The notes under the pieces were generated by a model. That model ran no database searches and was not told the DNA's origin. It saw only the letters and a list, made by a program, of their open reading frames with translations. The translations under genes and the position numbers were made by a program. A stretch of DNA of 64,000 nt, taken from contig NMRB01001101.1 in assembly GCA_002633025.1 (NCBI GenBank), positions 112,413 through 176,412 on the forward strand, given 5' to 3'. Position 1 is the stretch's first letter. Each line of letters begins with the position of its first letter. This DNA is from Notospermus geniculatus (taxonomy: Eukaryota > Nemertea > Pilidiophora > Heteronemertea > Lineidae). This document shows positions 19,783-31,979 of this stretch, one piece after another.

Positions 19783-20336
19783 AGGGCTTCTCGACATGAG
19801 GTGAGGCTAAATTAATATCAAAATGAATTTTGCAACGACAAATTGATACTTTTATACTACTTTACCCCTTATAGTCTGTTCACACGCAGGTGTCACAACA
19901 CTAGATATACATGGTGGTAGGCTAGCGTTTTAATCCATGGGCCAGGTAGGCCCACCTTTCACCCCCCTCCAGTCAACTAAATTACATATTTCTGACAGCT
20001 ATATGCGTGAAGTTTTAATTTAAGGATGTTAACATTGAATCCTCAGGGATGAACAAAATAGGGCTTCTCGACATGAGGTGAGGCTAAATTGATATCAAAA
20101 TGAATTTTGCAACGACAAATTGATACTTTTATACTACTTTACCCCTTATAGTCTGTTCACACGCAGGTGTCACAACACTAGATATACATGGTGGTAGGCT
20201 AGCGTTTTAGTCCATGGGCTAGGTAGGCCCACCTTTCACCCCCCTCCAGTCAACTAAATTACATATTTCTGACAGCTATATGCGTGAAGTTTTAATTTAA
20301 AGATGTTAACATTGAATCCTCAGGGATGAACTTAGC
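19783..20336 (+). repeat. Tandem duplication inside the left arm, period 277 bp
   Basis: AGGGCTTCTCGACATGAGGT starts at 19783 and again at 20060, and the copies stay nearly identical to AATCCTCAGGGATGAAC. The right arm of the large inverted repeat has this unit once (about 24405-24690). Confidence 0.85.
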
Positions 20337-20407
20337 CTACCAGAGTGATTTTTGTATGGCCTTCCCGAAATTTTCAGGTCTCTCTGTTAGGGGTAGGGGA
20401 AATTAAA

Positions 20408-21660
20408 ATGGCTCTAACTCAGCAACCCTTGGTGCTATGGCAACACAATATCCCTCATATTAAAGGTCTTGGAAAGTTCTTTCAGGTGATAAATGTTATA
20501 TGCAAATCAGGTCAATATGTAGGTCACTGGAGGTCAAAAGGTCACGAATTTTGGGCAGTGCTTAAAATCCGACATATGCGTATGAAAATGGTCAGAGATT
20601 GGCATAGAATTCCAATTTAATTCCTGTTAACACATTTCAACATGCAGTTTAGGCTTCCTCTTGCATATTCCATCTACACGTGTTCAATTAACGTATTCTC
20701 TCTGTGATGAATGAAAAAGGGTTAAATTTCACTGATGTCCAAAATGACTGTCTGGTCCAGTCAATATATGAAAAATACACCCTCCAGCCCTCCAAAAATT
20801 GCTACAAATGTTTTTTCACTTGATTCTGATGGCATTAGGTGTACTTTCTGATATTCTAAAAGCCTACCAAAATCCAAGCCCCGGAAAAGTGTTTTTTTCA
20901 AGATGGCGTACAAGATGGCCGCCAAAACCTCCAAATAGCCGTAAGTCAGTAACTATTCACTCAAACTTGGTGGTCTTGGTGTCTATCCCCAAGTTTTGGG
21001 AGTCTAGGAATTCATCGACTCCATTTTGAATGACATTGAAAATGGCTCTAACTCAGCAACCCTTGGTGCTATGGCAACAAGATATCCCTCATATTAAAGG
21101 CGTTGGAAAGTTCTTTCAGGTAATAAATGTTATATGCAAATCAGGTCAATATGTAGGTCACTGGAGGTCAAAAGGTCACGAATTTTGGGCAGTGCTTAAA
21201 ATCCGACATATGCGTATGAAAATGGTCAGAGTGGCATAGAATTCCAATTTAATTCCTGTTAACACATTTCAACATGCAGTTCAGGCTTGCTCTTGCATAT
21301 ATTCCATCTACACGTGTTCAATTATTCAGCGAACGTATTCTCTCTGTGATGAATGAAAAAGGGTTAAATTTCACTGATGTCCAAAACGACTGTCTGGTCC
21401 AGTCAATATATGAAAAATACACCATCCAGCCCTCCAATAATTGCTACAAATGGTTTTTCACTTGATTCTGTTAGCATTAGGTGTACTTTCTGATATTCTA
21501 AAAGCCTACCAAAATCCAAGCCCCGGAAAAGTGTTTTTTTCAAGATGGCCGCCAAAACCTCCAAATAGCCGTAAGTCAGTAACTGTTCACTCAAACTTGG
21601 TGGTCTTGGTGTCTATCCCCAGGTTTTGGGAGTCTAGGAATTCATCGACTCCATTTTGAA
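20408..21660 (+). repeat. Tandem duplication inside the left arm, period about 634 bp
   Basis: ATGGCTCTAACTCAGCAACC starts at 20408 and 21042. Both copies run on through GTCACTGGAGGTCAAAAGGT, CACTGATGTCCAAAA and CAAACTTGGTGGTCTTGGTG. The right arm has one copy in inverse orientation (about 23700-24340). Confidence 0.85.
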
Positions 21661-22249
21661 TGACATTGGACCATTATATAACATGAAAATCCAATATGGC
21701 GTGTAAGATGGCGGCCAAAACTAACAAAGTACCCATAGATCAATCAGTGACTATTCACGCAAATGTGGTGATCTTGAAGTATATTCCTAGGTTTCTTGGG
21801 TCTAGAAATTCATTCGGACCACATAGAATGAGTGAAGCCATTGCGTAATCAGGAAAATCCAATATGGCGTCCAAAATGGCCGCCGCATCGACCACCAAAT
21901 AACCATGTCACGAACTATTGACACGAATTTGGTGATCTTGGTGTCGATCCATATGTTTTTGGGGTCTAAATATTCGCCAATATCACTTAGAATTATATCG
22001 AGCAATTACATCACAATGGAATTCAATATGGCGGCCAATGCATTAACAATAATTTATCAACTTGTTACTCAAAAACAAGATCATGATGTTTGCTCCCGTG
22101 TGTTGTTGGTAAGGAGACCAGGTATAATCCAAGTTGGAGGAATTCACTGTTAAAAAATTGATTTAGAATGTGTCTTTAATCGTCACTATCGTCATCGTCG
22201 TCCTCAACATCTTTGGCCGATTTCACAAAGGGTGTTTAAAGCTTCGTTT

Positions 22250-22365
22250 AGCTGACAGGCGGAATGCGGATTGCAGAACGCGGAAGCGGAAAACACAACA
22301 TATCGTTCCGCCGGGTATTCCGCATCCCTATACCGCATTCCGGATGTCTGGTAAATGCAGCTTAA
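22250..22365. repeat. Nested small foldback near the axis (left copy)
   Basis: GCTGACAGGCGGAATGCGG and the inverse CCGCATTCCGGATGTC flank a 70-bp loop. A sister copy lies at 22994-23127 (GCTGACACGCGGAGTGCGG ... CCGCATTCCGCGTGTCAGC). They fall at mirror positions in the large inverted repeat. Confidence 0.65.
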
Positions 22366-22620
22366 GAGTTAGACATGTGTAACTTCGTCAAGTGCGTGCG
22401 TTTATTGAAGTTACACACGTTTAAGTCTTAAACAACCTTTGTGAAATCAGCCCCTTGTTTCTTTGGATTATCAAAATATTTTCCATTTAACATGTCCACA
22501 CGCTGCTGAACAAGGTAGTCCATAACATCTACACCTGTATCAGGAGGTCTTACATCCTGTTGAGCAGTTACCATAAACAACCTTCAAAAGCAGTTTTGTC
22601 TGTCATGACAATGATGACTA

Positions 22621-22937
22621 CTTGTATTTGTATTTGTATTTGATTTTTCCGTCAGGGCTGACGCTATAGCATTATTGGCCATGGTAAGTACGGAGGAGGC
22701 CATCACAAGCTTCTCATGTTCCTCGCTTAGATGGGGTCTTTTACCTGCCCTCGGAAAAAGTGTGGTTTCCAGAAATTAGTTAAAGCATTTGTCTCACCCG
22801 AAAGGCTTCCCCACACTTCCGCTGACACAAACTTCCATAGCCTACGTGTTACTATCAGATCATGGTGCGGATGGGTGTGGCAAATGATATAAATGCTAGA
22901 GATTGGGGATGGAAGGAGGAAAGCCACGAGTTGATCC
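22621..22937. other. Spacer of the large inverted repeat
   Basis: It starts with (TTGTAT)n-like sequence and TTTGATTTTTCCGTCAGGGC, reminiscent of a retroelement 3' tail read on the minus strand. No symmetric partner is visible. Confidence 0.4.
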
Positions 22938-25293
22938 AAGTCATCATTGTCATGACAGACAAAAATGAAGACCCTGACAGGATGTAAAGCTGAATTTAGC
23001 TGACACGCGGAGTGCGGATTGCGGAACGCGGAAGCGGAAAGTGCAATGCATTTCGCATACAACAAATCGCTTCCGCCGGAGATTCCGCGGCCCTATACCG
23101 CATTCCGCGTGTCAGCTAAATGCAGGTTTAGACCTCCTGATGCAGGTGTACATGTGATGGAATGCCTTGTTCAGCATGTGGGCTGCCTTGTTCTGCAGCA
23201 TGTCAAACGGAAAATGTTGTGATAATCCAAACAAACAAGGTGTTGAGGACGTCGACGACGATAGTGACGATTAAAGCAGCATTCTCAATCAAATTTAATA
23301 GACAAAGGTATTTAACAATGAATTCCTCCAACTTGGATTCTAACTGGACAACAAAACACACTGGATCAAACATCATCTCGCTTGAGTAACAAGTTGATGA
23401 ATTATTATTAAAGCATTGGCCGCCATATTGAATTTCATTGTGATGTAATGGCTCAATGTAATTCTAAGTGATATCAGCGAATTTCAATTTGAATTTGAAT
23501 TTGATTTTGTAGACCCCCAAAATATGGATCGACACCAAGATCATCAAATTCGTGTCAATAGTTCGTGACATGGTGGTGGGTGTAGCGGCCATGTTGGACG
23601 CCATATAGGATTTTCCTAATTATGTAATGGCCAGAAGTCATTTATTTGCCTGAAATCTTACACGCCATATTGGATTTTCATGTTATGTAATATCCCAATG
23701 TCATTCAAAATGGCCTTGATGAATTCCTAGACCCCCAAAACCTGGGGACAGACACCAAGATCACCAAGTTTGAGTGAATAGTTACTGACTGACGGCTATT
23801 TGGAGGATTTGGCGGCCATCTTGAAAGCCATCTTTAAAAAAACACTTTTCAAGGCTCGGATTTCGGTAGGCTTCTAGTATGTCAGAAAGAACACCTAATG
23901 CTAACAGAATCAAGTGACAAACCATTTGTAGCAATTTTTGGAGGGCTTGAGGGTTTATTTTTCATATACATGTATTCACTGGACCAGACAGTCAATTTGG
24001 ACATTAGTGAAATTTGACCCTTTTTCATTCACCGCAGAGAGAATACGTTCGCTGAATAATTGAACACGTGTAGATGGAATATGCAAGAGGAAGCCTAAAC
24101 TGCATGTTGAAATGTGTTAACAGGAATTAAATTGGAATTCTATGCCACTCTGACCATTTTCATACCCATATGTCGGATATTAAGCACTGCCCAAAATTCG
24201 TGACCTTTTGGCCTCCAGTGACCTACATATTGACCTGATTTGCATATAACATTTATCACCTGAAAGAACTTTCCAAGACCTTTAATATGAGGGATATTGT
24301 GTTGCCATAGCACCAAGGGTTGCTGAGTTAAAGCCATTTTAATTTCCCCTACCCCTAACAGAGAGACCTGAAAATTTCGGGAAGGCCATACAAAAATCAC
24401 TCTGGTAGGCTAAGTTCGTCCCTGAGGATTTAATGTTAACATCCTTAAATTGAAACTTCACGCATATAGCTGTCAGAAATATGTAATTTAGTTGACTGGA
24501 GGGGGGTGCAAGGTGGGCCTACCTAGCCCATGGGCTAAAATGCTAGCCTACCACCATGTATATCTAGTGTTGTGACACCTGCGTGTGAACAGACTATAAG
24601 GGGTAAAGTAGTATAAAAGTATCAATTTGTCGATGCAAAATATTCATTTTGTTATCAATTTAGCCTCACCTCATGTCCAGAAGCCCTTTTTATAATTTCC
24701 TATGGCAGGTTCTTGAAGATCTAATACTACCCCTACCCCAAATGAGCCGAAACTGAAAAATCAGTGTCGACAGAAAAACGTGTCATTCGAGTACAAAAAT
24801 GGTCAAACAAGGCAATATTTATATGGCTATGGATAGCATGAATGCATCTAGATGACCTAGGTGGATATTTGATCATAACATGTATGGATAGAAAATGGTA
24901 ATAAACTTTATTGAAAAAAGTGTTAAAAAACCTATAAAAATTAAGCATTTTTTTCAAAATATTGTACGATTTAGAACAGACTATAGTAATTAAGGTACAT
25001 AATTTATACATGAGAAGATGCGTAATTGTATAGCGAACACAATAATCCAAACCCCATGTCTGTAGCTTGTATTGGTAGCGCTCCATGGTCATTATTATGA
25101 ATCATCATACCTTACCCCGAAAACGGTGGCCATTTTTCAAGATGGCCGCCGTACAGTTACTAAGCTACACTTCCGAAAAGTCCATCATAATTTTTTGGAC
25201 CCTTCAGGTACCTGGCTAACCAAAAACCTATGTTGGATCTGGTCACCTTTTTGGTAGTCAAACTCTAAAATCCAGGGTCTGGCTCATGGACTA

Positions 25294-25712
25294 GAAGGGA
25301 AGTTCGGAATATTGTTGCAAACGCACTCTATGCCTCCACAGGTTCCATCCGACAAACTCTGCAATGAAGATGGTTCTCCCACCATATTACTACATGTATT
25401 AGAACAGTAAGAAGATTTGGCCATTCCCCAGGACTACATGTACCAAGTACCGGTGGGCATTTTTCTGAGGTCGCGTTGTCCGGAGGGTGGCCAAATCTCC
25501 TTTCTCGTTGGCGATGGAACGAGATTGGTGTAGTAATCTGATGTTTCCCATCTCTTCCGAACATCCCGCTGGAAAAGCCCGGAGGAGTTCCGAACGTCAT
25601 CTACAAATCCCTTTAGGGGCTCACCAAGTAAGCGCTGGTTTCTCTGCGTTTTTCCACCCGTGCAGTCGGTATATCATTCAGTGCGTCAGCCGGGAAGATA
25701 ATACGGATCAAA
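25294..25712. other. Intergenic stretch, no gene seen
   Basis: Overlapping short ORFs on both strands only. No repeat ends are recognised. Confidence 0.3.
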
Positions 25713-25850
25713 TTTAAGAACTCAAACGATAAACGTTAACTTTACGACAACGTTATTTTTTGTACCGAAAATGCAATGAGAATCTGGTGAATTGGCAGTA
25801 GGAAAAATAACGTTGTCTTTAAGTTAACGTTTATCGTTTGAGTTCTTAAA
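25713..25850. mobile_element. Foldback MITE, TTTAAGAACTCAAACG ends
   Basis: Arms of about 48 bp (TTTAAGAACTCAAACGATAA, continuing ACGTTAACTT) face their inverse with two mismatches. The loop is about 40 bp. Confidence 0.8.
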
Positions 25851-25883
25851 CTCCCTATTAGCCTTGAACCATTTAACGTAAAA

Positions 25884-26015
25884 GGGAGTTTTCGTGAAGC
25901 CCCCGAAACGCCAACACGAACGCCAAACCCATTGTTCGATGCCACGAAGAGAGCACCGAACAAAAGGATAATTTAACGTTCGCTTTGGCGTTTCGGGGGC
26001 TTCGCGAAAACTCTC
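25884..26015. mobile_element. Foldback MITE, GGGAGTTTTCG family, copy 1
   Basis: GGGAGTTTTCGTGAAGCCCC, continuing CGAAACGCCAA, faces its inverse ending at 26015. The same family occurs at 61831-61958, where the ends are better preserved and TA flanks both sides. Confidence 0.75.
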
Positions 26016-26560
26016 ATCTGCAATGTAATAACAAGAATTGAATTCCCGAATCAAAGATAAATTTCACGCTAATTCATGTTCATTTGGACCATTTCGAAGA
26101 TTTCATTTCATTTCGATGATTACGTTTACATTCGTTCCGGGTTTCATAATCCTTTACGACGAACCATCCCGATTTTGACTTGATGTAATTCTACCGGAGG
26201 GTAAACGAATTGGAACCAATAAAATCGATGGGTGCACACAATAAGCCGTGAATCAGAATGGTATCATGGTATATATCAGTATGTATAAATCATGTACAAT
26301 AATGCGTTATTTGTTAACCTTTCATATACTGATAATCACTTCGATTGAGAATGATCTACCCATGGCATGGCGATCATGTTTTGTCTTTGCCAGCAGAATC
26401 GCGTTTCCCCAGCGTTAGAGAAGGAGGAGGATAGCTTTGAGGATAATCATGAAGACGTGGAGTATCAATGCTTGGCATTTTGCGGTATGGATTCCTTAAT
26501 AACATATAATATGTACATGTAGGCCTACTAATTGATTGATTTTTGCATTTGCATTTTGTT
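26016..26560. other. Intergenic stretch, no gene seen
   Basis: At 26094-26122 TTTCGAAGATTTCATTTCAT resembles 19149-19180 but with its two halves in the other order. Nothing else is recognised. Confidence 0.3.
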
Positions 26561-26820
26561 CCGAGGTTTAATTATTTTTCTTGGGGGTTTGTAAAATCTT
26601 TACAAGTTCTCACCGCGGCGGAAACGTTTCCACCTCGGTGAAAACATTCCCACCGCGGCGAAAATCATTTTCACCGCGGTGAGAATGTTTCCACCGCGGT
26701 GAAAATCATTTTCACTGTGGTGAGAATGTTCCCACTGCGGTGAAAACCTCGCCGAGTTTCCACCGCGGTGAGAACTTCTGAAGATTTTACAAACCCCCAA
26801 GAAAAATGTTCAAACCTCGG
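26561..26820. mobile_element. Foldback element with a CACCGCGGTG array as its core
   Basis: Arms of about 50-60 bp: CCGAGGTTTAATTATTTTTC, then TTGGGGGTTTGTAAAATCTT, mirrored at 26772-26820. Between them stand eight copies of the 10-bp palindrome CACCGCGGTG or a variant, starting at 26611, 26631, 26651, 26672, 26692, 26713, 26733 and 26761, that is every 20-21 bp except the last gap (28 bp). Confidence 0.85.
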
Positions 26821-28420
26821 GAAAAAATCCAAATAAAAATATTTTTCATCAATGAGCTCTATGGGCCACCGTAGTTTTTCCGTTGCTGTACAACATGTGG
26901 AAATTTGGGTTGTCCATGTGCCTATTGCGACAAAAGGGGCCTTTTTGTGTGAATATCATTGGAATATTGCGGAACATATACTAGTACACCCGGTCTTTGA
27001 CAAATGTCCACGATAACCTTCCATACCTTCCTTATAAAGAATACCTCCATACCTTCCTTATAAATTGGCAATTTAATGCGATTTTTCGTATATAAAACTT
27101 CAATCTTCTCTGCATCATCCTTGCATAAATTTACCTCGCCAGCATTACTCTGACATTATGTAACCAACCGCTGAAAAAACAACAACAGTCATTTTTTTAG
27201 TTTCATGTCAATTTGGATTTTCATATGTCAGAACAGCGTGCATGCTATTGTAGGCTGTCGCAATAAGTTGCGGCATTTCGAGTTGTTTTGTGCGGACACA
27301 GGGTTGAAAAACAATTTGGACTTTTTCTTCAAAAATGGGATTTTGATCCTCTGTCAACAAGAAAACTAGGTCAGACTGCAAACCCGGGTGATATATATGG
27401 TGTTTTCATGAGGTGTGCGTACTACAAAAATTTGTTGAAGATCCGTAGTACGTCAGTAATAGCATTTTGTTTTTGAGAAGAGTCACTCGGTATACATGTA
27501 TCTGTCTCCAGAGCACTTGTCGCTGCTGCAGGCCTGGATTAAAGCCATACAATCCCCGAAGCCACCGGCGATCGTCAGGCATGAATTCGGCTTTGATACT
27601 GAAGTCTTTATATTGAAATTTGCAAGTGAATATCTGTGTATTTTTAAATGCACTGAATTATCGCGTGTTCATTTATGTTAGAAAGAGAGAGGAAATAAAG
27701 TATAAATTTAGCCATAAGAATTTATGGTGAAAATGTATTGTCCAATCATCGCTGGCCTTTCATACCGCTTCGGCACTGTGTTTGTTATGATGTTGGATAG
27801 AACGGGAGTTCTGATTGGTCCAGAACTTTGGTTCGAACCAAAATGACAGTTCAGTCAGAACCACCGAATAATTATGTCGAAATATCGAATTTAATAGTCA
27901 TGATTGTCGTTAGTTGCATTTTTTTCTCACTTAGCCAACTTAATCCTGCATATACTAATATATACATTCATGTTTGATTGAAATTACAAACGGACCATTT
28001 TTTTCTATTTTGGACTGAAATAGCTCGTAGATCAACTGCTGGCTTCGGGCATTATATGGCTTTAAGAGGGTGGCCTTTATTCCTGCATCTGTAGGTTATG
28101 TAATGAAGTCTCGGAGTGGCAGTTCTTGAATCTGTCGCCTTGTTCCATCCAGTCCTCAACAACATCTTATGTACTGCACGTCTCACAATGATCCCCTTTC
28201 ACGCCTCCAAGCTCATAACGTTGATAGGCCGGACATTTTACTGTGTCAAGTGCTGCAAAGCATGGCTGCTCATGATTGTCCGTTGCGTGGTTGATTTCAA
28301 GTCCTGGAAATGCATGAACTCTCAACAATCGGACTGTTAAACCAGATCAGAGTAGTTGGCCTGCATGAAAGTGTCAATCCAGATGAATGGAATCGTTCCT
28401 ATATGCATATCGCCCGGTTG
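26821..28420. other. Intergenic stretch, no gene seen
   Basis: AT-rich, with short ORFs only. One at 27496-27681 (MYLSPEHLSLLQAWIKAIQS at its start) looks mildly protein-like, but no family is recognised and no splice context decides it. A duplicated CCATACCTTCCTTATAAA phrase lies at about 27020-27065. Confidence 0.3.
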
Positions 28421-28541
28421 TTATAGGTAACCGCCACGGGTTACTGACGACTACGTGCGGCAGTAACCCGATGCATGCATTATGCACTGATCTTATCGTA
28501 GTCGTACGTAGTCGTCAGTAACCCGTGGCGGATACCTTATA
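28421..28541. mobile_element. Foldback MITE, ACCGCCACGGGTTACTGACG arms
   Basis: TTATAGGTAACCGCCACGGG, continuing TTACTGACGACTACGT, faces its inverse at about 28505-28541. The loop contains an ATGCATGCAT run. Confidence 0.8.
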
Positions 28542-28635
28542 AAACGCAGGTTGGAGGTTGACCAGGCAATAGTAGTATTTGAATGTGTGGCAGTCTGGGA
28601 AAACCGGTCTGAAATGTATATACAGGTAATTCCAA

Positions 28636-29003
28636 GCTAAGTTTTTGCTCTGGAAACGTAGTTTACAGTGCCAAAAACTAAGTTTTTGCTCGCATAACTT
28701 GGGTTTTGGTCTTGGAACTCATATTTCAACTCCAGAACTGTAGTTCGAACATGTCCAAGATCAGATGAACAAAAACCTAGATTCTGCTCGGCAAATCTGA
28801 GTTTATGGATGGTACGGCCAGCAAATTAGGTTTTGCGGCTAAAAACTTAGTTTCTGAGCTGGCAAAAACTATGTTTCCGATCCGAAACATTAGTTCTGCA
28901 TCCCCCGGAACTATCATTATGTTCCATAACTAACATGCTGGTCCCCAAACTATGTTTCTGGATGCAAAAACTTAGTTTCTGGGCAAAAACTAAGTTTTCA
29001 ACC
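28636..29003. repeat. Array of degenerate AAACTTAGTTT / AAACTAAGTTT units in both orientations
   Basis: CTAAGTTTTTGCTC, AAACTTAGTTTCTG, AACTATGTTTCTG and similar units recur every 20-40 bp, opening with GCTAAGTTTTTGCTCTGG and closing with GGGCAAAAACTAAGTTT, so the array as a whole is also an inverted repeat. The unit order is irregular. Confidence 0.65.
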
Positions 29004-29297
29004 GTAATCTTATACATGTACCTCAGTTCCATAATCACATCTGTGCAAACAGTATATCTGTATTTTACGATTTAGGGACGAGGTATAAAATACAAGTTAG
29101 ATGTAAATCAGTAGCAGATCATTAATGCAGGCAATCTGACGGCTCTTGTTGATCATTCAGCGATATCAGACGGCTTTTCCTAGACTGCCTGACACTTGCA
29201 ATACATTTTTGACTTCACCATTTGACACTGACACTGACCCTCATCAATCTGCAACCTTCACTTCATACCAACCTCACAATCATCTTGCCTGGTCATC

Positions 29298-29583
29298 AGG
29301 GCCGGATCCAGTGTTTAGAAATAGGGGGGGGGGGGGGGGNNNNNNNNNNNNNNNNNNNNNNNNNNNNNNNNNNNNNNNNNNNNNNNNNNNNNNNNNNNNN
29401 NNNNNNNNNNNNNNNNNNNNNNNNNNNNNNNNNNNNNNNNNNNNNNNAAAATTGAAAAATCAAAGCTGCGATTTACCAGCATCTTAGACATGAAATACTA
29501 GACGATTTTTAAAAAATCATTGCCCCTCAAAAAATGGGGGGGGGGGGGCACATGCCCCATGTGCCACCCTCTGGATCTGGGCC
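29298..29583. mobile_element. hAT-like MITE with 8-bp target duplication, containing the assembly gap
   Basis: TGGTCATC stands on both sides (29290-29297 and 29584-29591). The ends are AGGGCCGGATCCAG and CTGGATCTGGGCC. The 8-bp duplication is typical of hAT elements. A G-run (29324-29339) leads into the 108-N gap. A second G-run lies at about 29538-29549. Confidence 0.75.
29340..29447. other. Assembly gap, 108 N
   Basis: A run of undetermined bases directly after a homopolymeric G-run, most likely where sequencing failed. ORFs read across it are artefacts. Confidence 0.98.
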
Positions 29584-29591
29584 TGGTCATC

Positions 29592-30880
29592 TTTTGAATA
29601 TCCAGACGATCCAGAAGCGGTCATGTCGAAGCGTTCCGAATGTAGCCAATAGATACGATCATTCAATGACCTCATCAATTCTTGCTCAGCGAAGATATAA
29701 ATAGAACATTACAACCTGACTCAGTTGCTGTACGTGTATACAAGGATGTTATGATAAATACGATCACGGCAGCTGTCGAGTCTGAAAAAAACAATGCGAA
29801 AAAGGGGGATGGAAATGTACCTGTGTAGTGTTTTTTTCTGTACGTCCACGCTAACTGCTGCAGCAGCAGTATATCACCGAGCAGCAGAAAACACGCTATA
29901 CGTCTACATGTAATCGTGAGCGAACAACTGTACAATCGCGAGTGAGCATTTTCCATGGAAACACTGTGTGTGGTGCATTAGAACCAATGGATTTCTTTGG
30001 AGAAATTGATTTGTAACGCTGAGAGCTAAGGCTGAAATGGATATGGATCCTGATTCCGTTTTAAGGCTTCTTTTTCTTTGTCGGAATGGTGGACATGATG
30101 GAGGACCATCTCTTGGTTTGTATGGCATGTATGATACTGTTATTTCAGGAAATTGGGTTTAGCCTACTCTTTGTACATTTGTACTCGACACTCATCCATG
30201 TTGACCTCCGTTCATCCATCCGTCCGTCTGTCTGTTCACGCTATTCTGTCTGCATAGCACAGTCAGCAGATAGAGTAACTGGAACTGTTCCTAGCCCGAC
30301 GATTCCTAAAAACAAGCTTTCAGGTCGACAATCTGTCATCCATCACCTTGATCAAGGTTGAAACTTTGCTGGTGTCAGTCCGTCCGTCCGTACCCACCCA
30401 CCACACATCCATCGATCCATGGTTATGGTTAGGTCACTGTCGATCACCAGTCAGCCCCGAGAAAAAATGAACCATGAACTTTATATTTGAACCATGAACT
30501 GCCGCCTGCGGTTCACGGTTTTCACATGGAAGCATGCCACTTTCACGTGACTTTCTTAACTCCTGTTCGAACAAAAAAAAACACGAATGGACAGTTGCAT
30601 GTGTGGTATCTCTCATAAGCCTTTGCCCGCACACTCATTGATGCTTATCTGTTATGGTTGGTACTGCTTTCAAAATAGGTTTCATAGTGCACTCATTGGT
30701 TATCGCTCAGCTCTGATCAACATGGGCTTTCACTCGATCAAATGCAGTGGATGTGGAATTTTTGCTCGGCCAAGGTGATATTATGAGACTCTTTAGTTTC
30801 ACTTAACATCATGGTTGAGGAATGGCGGTGCAATATTCTCTAAATGTTAACAGCACGCGTACATACGTGCACATGTGCCC
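29592..30880. other. Intergenic stretch, no gene seen
   Basis: CCATCCGTCCGTCTGTCTG-like simple runs lie at 30205-30240 and 30380-30400. GAACCATGAACT occurs twice at about 30470 and 30490. Short ORFs without domains. Confidence 0.35.
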
Positions 30881-31155
30881 AGCACGGCCAGAGCCAGTGG
30901 GCGTGGGGGTAGGCCCCTTCCCCCTATTTTTGGCAGAGCAATGATTTTTTAGCAAGAAAAATTCAGTCATATAAAAATTCGAGTATTTTGCTCTAAGATG
31001 CCAAGGAAATGCATCTAAAAGCATTTAAATTGTCAATTTTGTCGGGGGGGGGGGGAGGCCCCCCACACCACCTCCCCATTTGGGCTTCGCTCTGGCGGTA
31101 CTTAACAGATCCGTCGAGCTACCCCTCCTTTCTGTCTATCCTGGATCCGACCCTG
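30881..31155. repeat. Probable hAT-like MITE relic with G-run
   Basis: It contains GTGGGCGTGGGGGTAGGCCC, a G-run (31045-31055), and CCTGGATCCGACCCTG near the end, resembling the right end of the element at 29298-29583. The left end and a target duplication are not clear. Confidence 0.35.
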
Positions 31156-31979
31156 CCCAGGATGTGTGAAGTCTGAAATTTGTAATGAAAAAGTGCCAAT
31201 TGCTCTCTGTCAGGAACTTCTTATCTGAGGTGTAACCCTCGCATTACCCTTTCACCATTTATCATCGCCCCCCCCCCCTCATCCCAACATCCTCATCCGC
31301 TACTGTGAGGCTATCCATACAAAGAGAACTAAATCACATAAAATACTTTTGATTAATGACGCAATAACAGAACGTGAATCCTCCAACGAAACGAGACAGC
31401 TCACCGATTACAATCAGGCAACACTAGGTTTAATGTTTTTGCTTGGAAGCTGAGGTCTGCCTATACATTGGCAAAAATATTAGCAACATTTTTACAACAT
31501 TCATAGCTGGGCAATTCTCCGGTGACGTAATTGCATTTTATGGAAAATTTTCAACATTTATTGGCAAATTATAAAAAAAAACACTATATAATGTTATCTA
31601 GTTTAAAGCTATTTTCTGCGCCCATTGCGAAATGACTCCCAGCATCAACTAGCATGCAATAAAACCGAAAGAATACCACACGTATGGTGATGTAAGCAAT
31701 GTTATTGCAGTAACGGAATTAACCAGAGTGTAATTCTGTTACCAGCATTTGAGTCAATTTCGTGTGCTCTTTTTGTCTTTTATGCATGCAAGATATTCCG
31801 AGCGTCGCCTCTCTACAAATATGCAAAAATACAAGTTTCCTTTCATATCATGTAGAGGGCGAAATCTACCTGATTCTCTGCTGGAGAATAGCCCAGCTAC
31901 CTTATTCGTCTTCGAGCTGTCGGGGTGTCATCATTCTCTGGTGAGCACCTGCTGAAAAGTTTCTTGAAAGAATTTTTTT
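31156..31979. other. Intergenic stretch, no gene seen
   Basis: A C-run lies at about 31269-31279. Two overlapping 60-68-codon ORFs at 31749-31955 share the same bases and show no family resemblance. Confidence 0.3.

Larger units (their letters stand above)
19187..25293. repeat. Large imperfect inverted repeat, about 6.1 kb
   Basis: The ends are TAGTCCATGAGCCAGACC (19187) and GGTCTGGCTCATGGACTA (to 25293). The left arm is 19187 to about 22620 and the right arm about 22938-25293, with a spacer of about 320 bp. Matching blocks are found throughout: GAGCGCTACCAATACAAGCT (19386) with its inverse at about 25064-25083, AATGGCTCTAACTCAGCAAC with a near-inverse at 24320, and CGTCACTATCGTCATCGTCG (22180) with its inverse at about 23260. 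The left arm is about 1 kb longer because of two tandem duplications (entries below). The arms hold no ORF with protein resemblance; recurring ORFs of about 90 codons only reflect the repeat. Confidence 0.85.

Noticed and set aside
20345-21239. Recurrent ORFs of about 90 codons (starting MIFVWPSRNFQ or MALTQQPLVLW) in both arms of the large inverted repeat
   Set aside because: Their similarity to each other is only that of the repeat DNA. They start without context, end at different places and match no protein family.
29146-29487. Plus-strand ORFs crossing 29340-29447
   Set aside because: They are open only because undetermined bases are read as unknown residues; the real sequence is missing.
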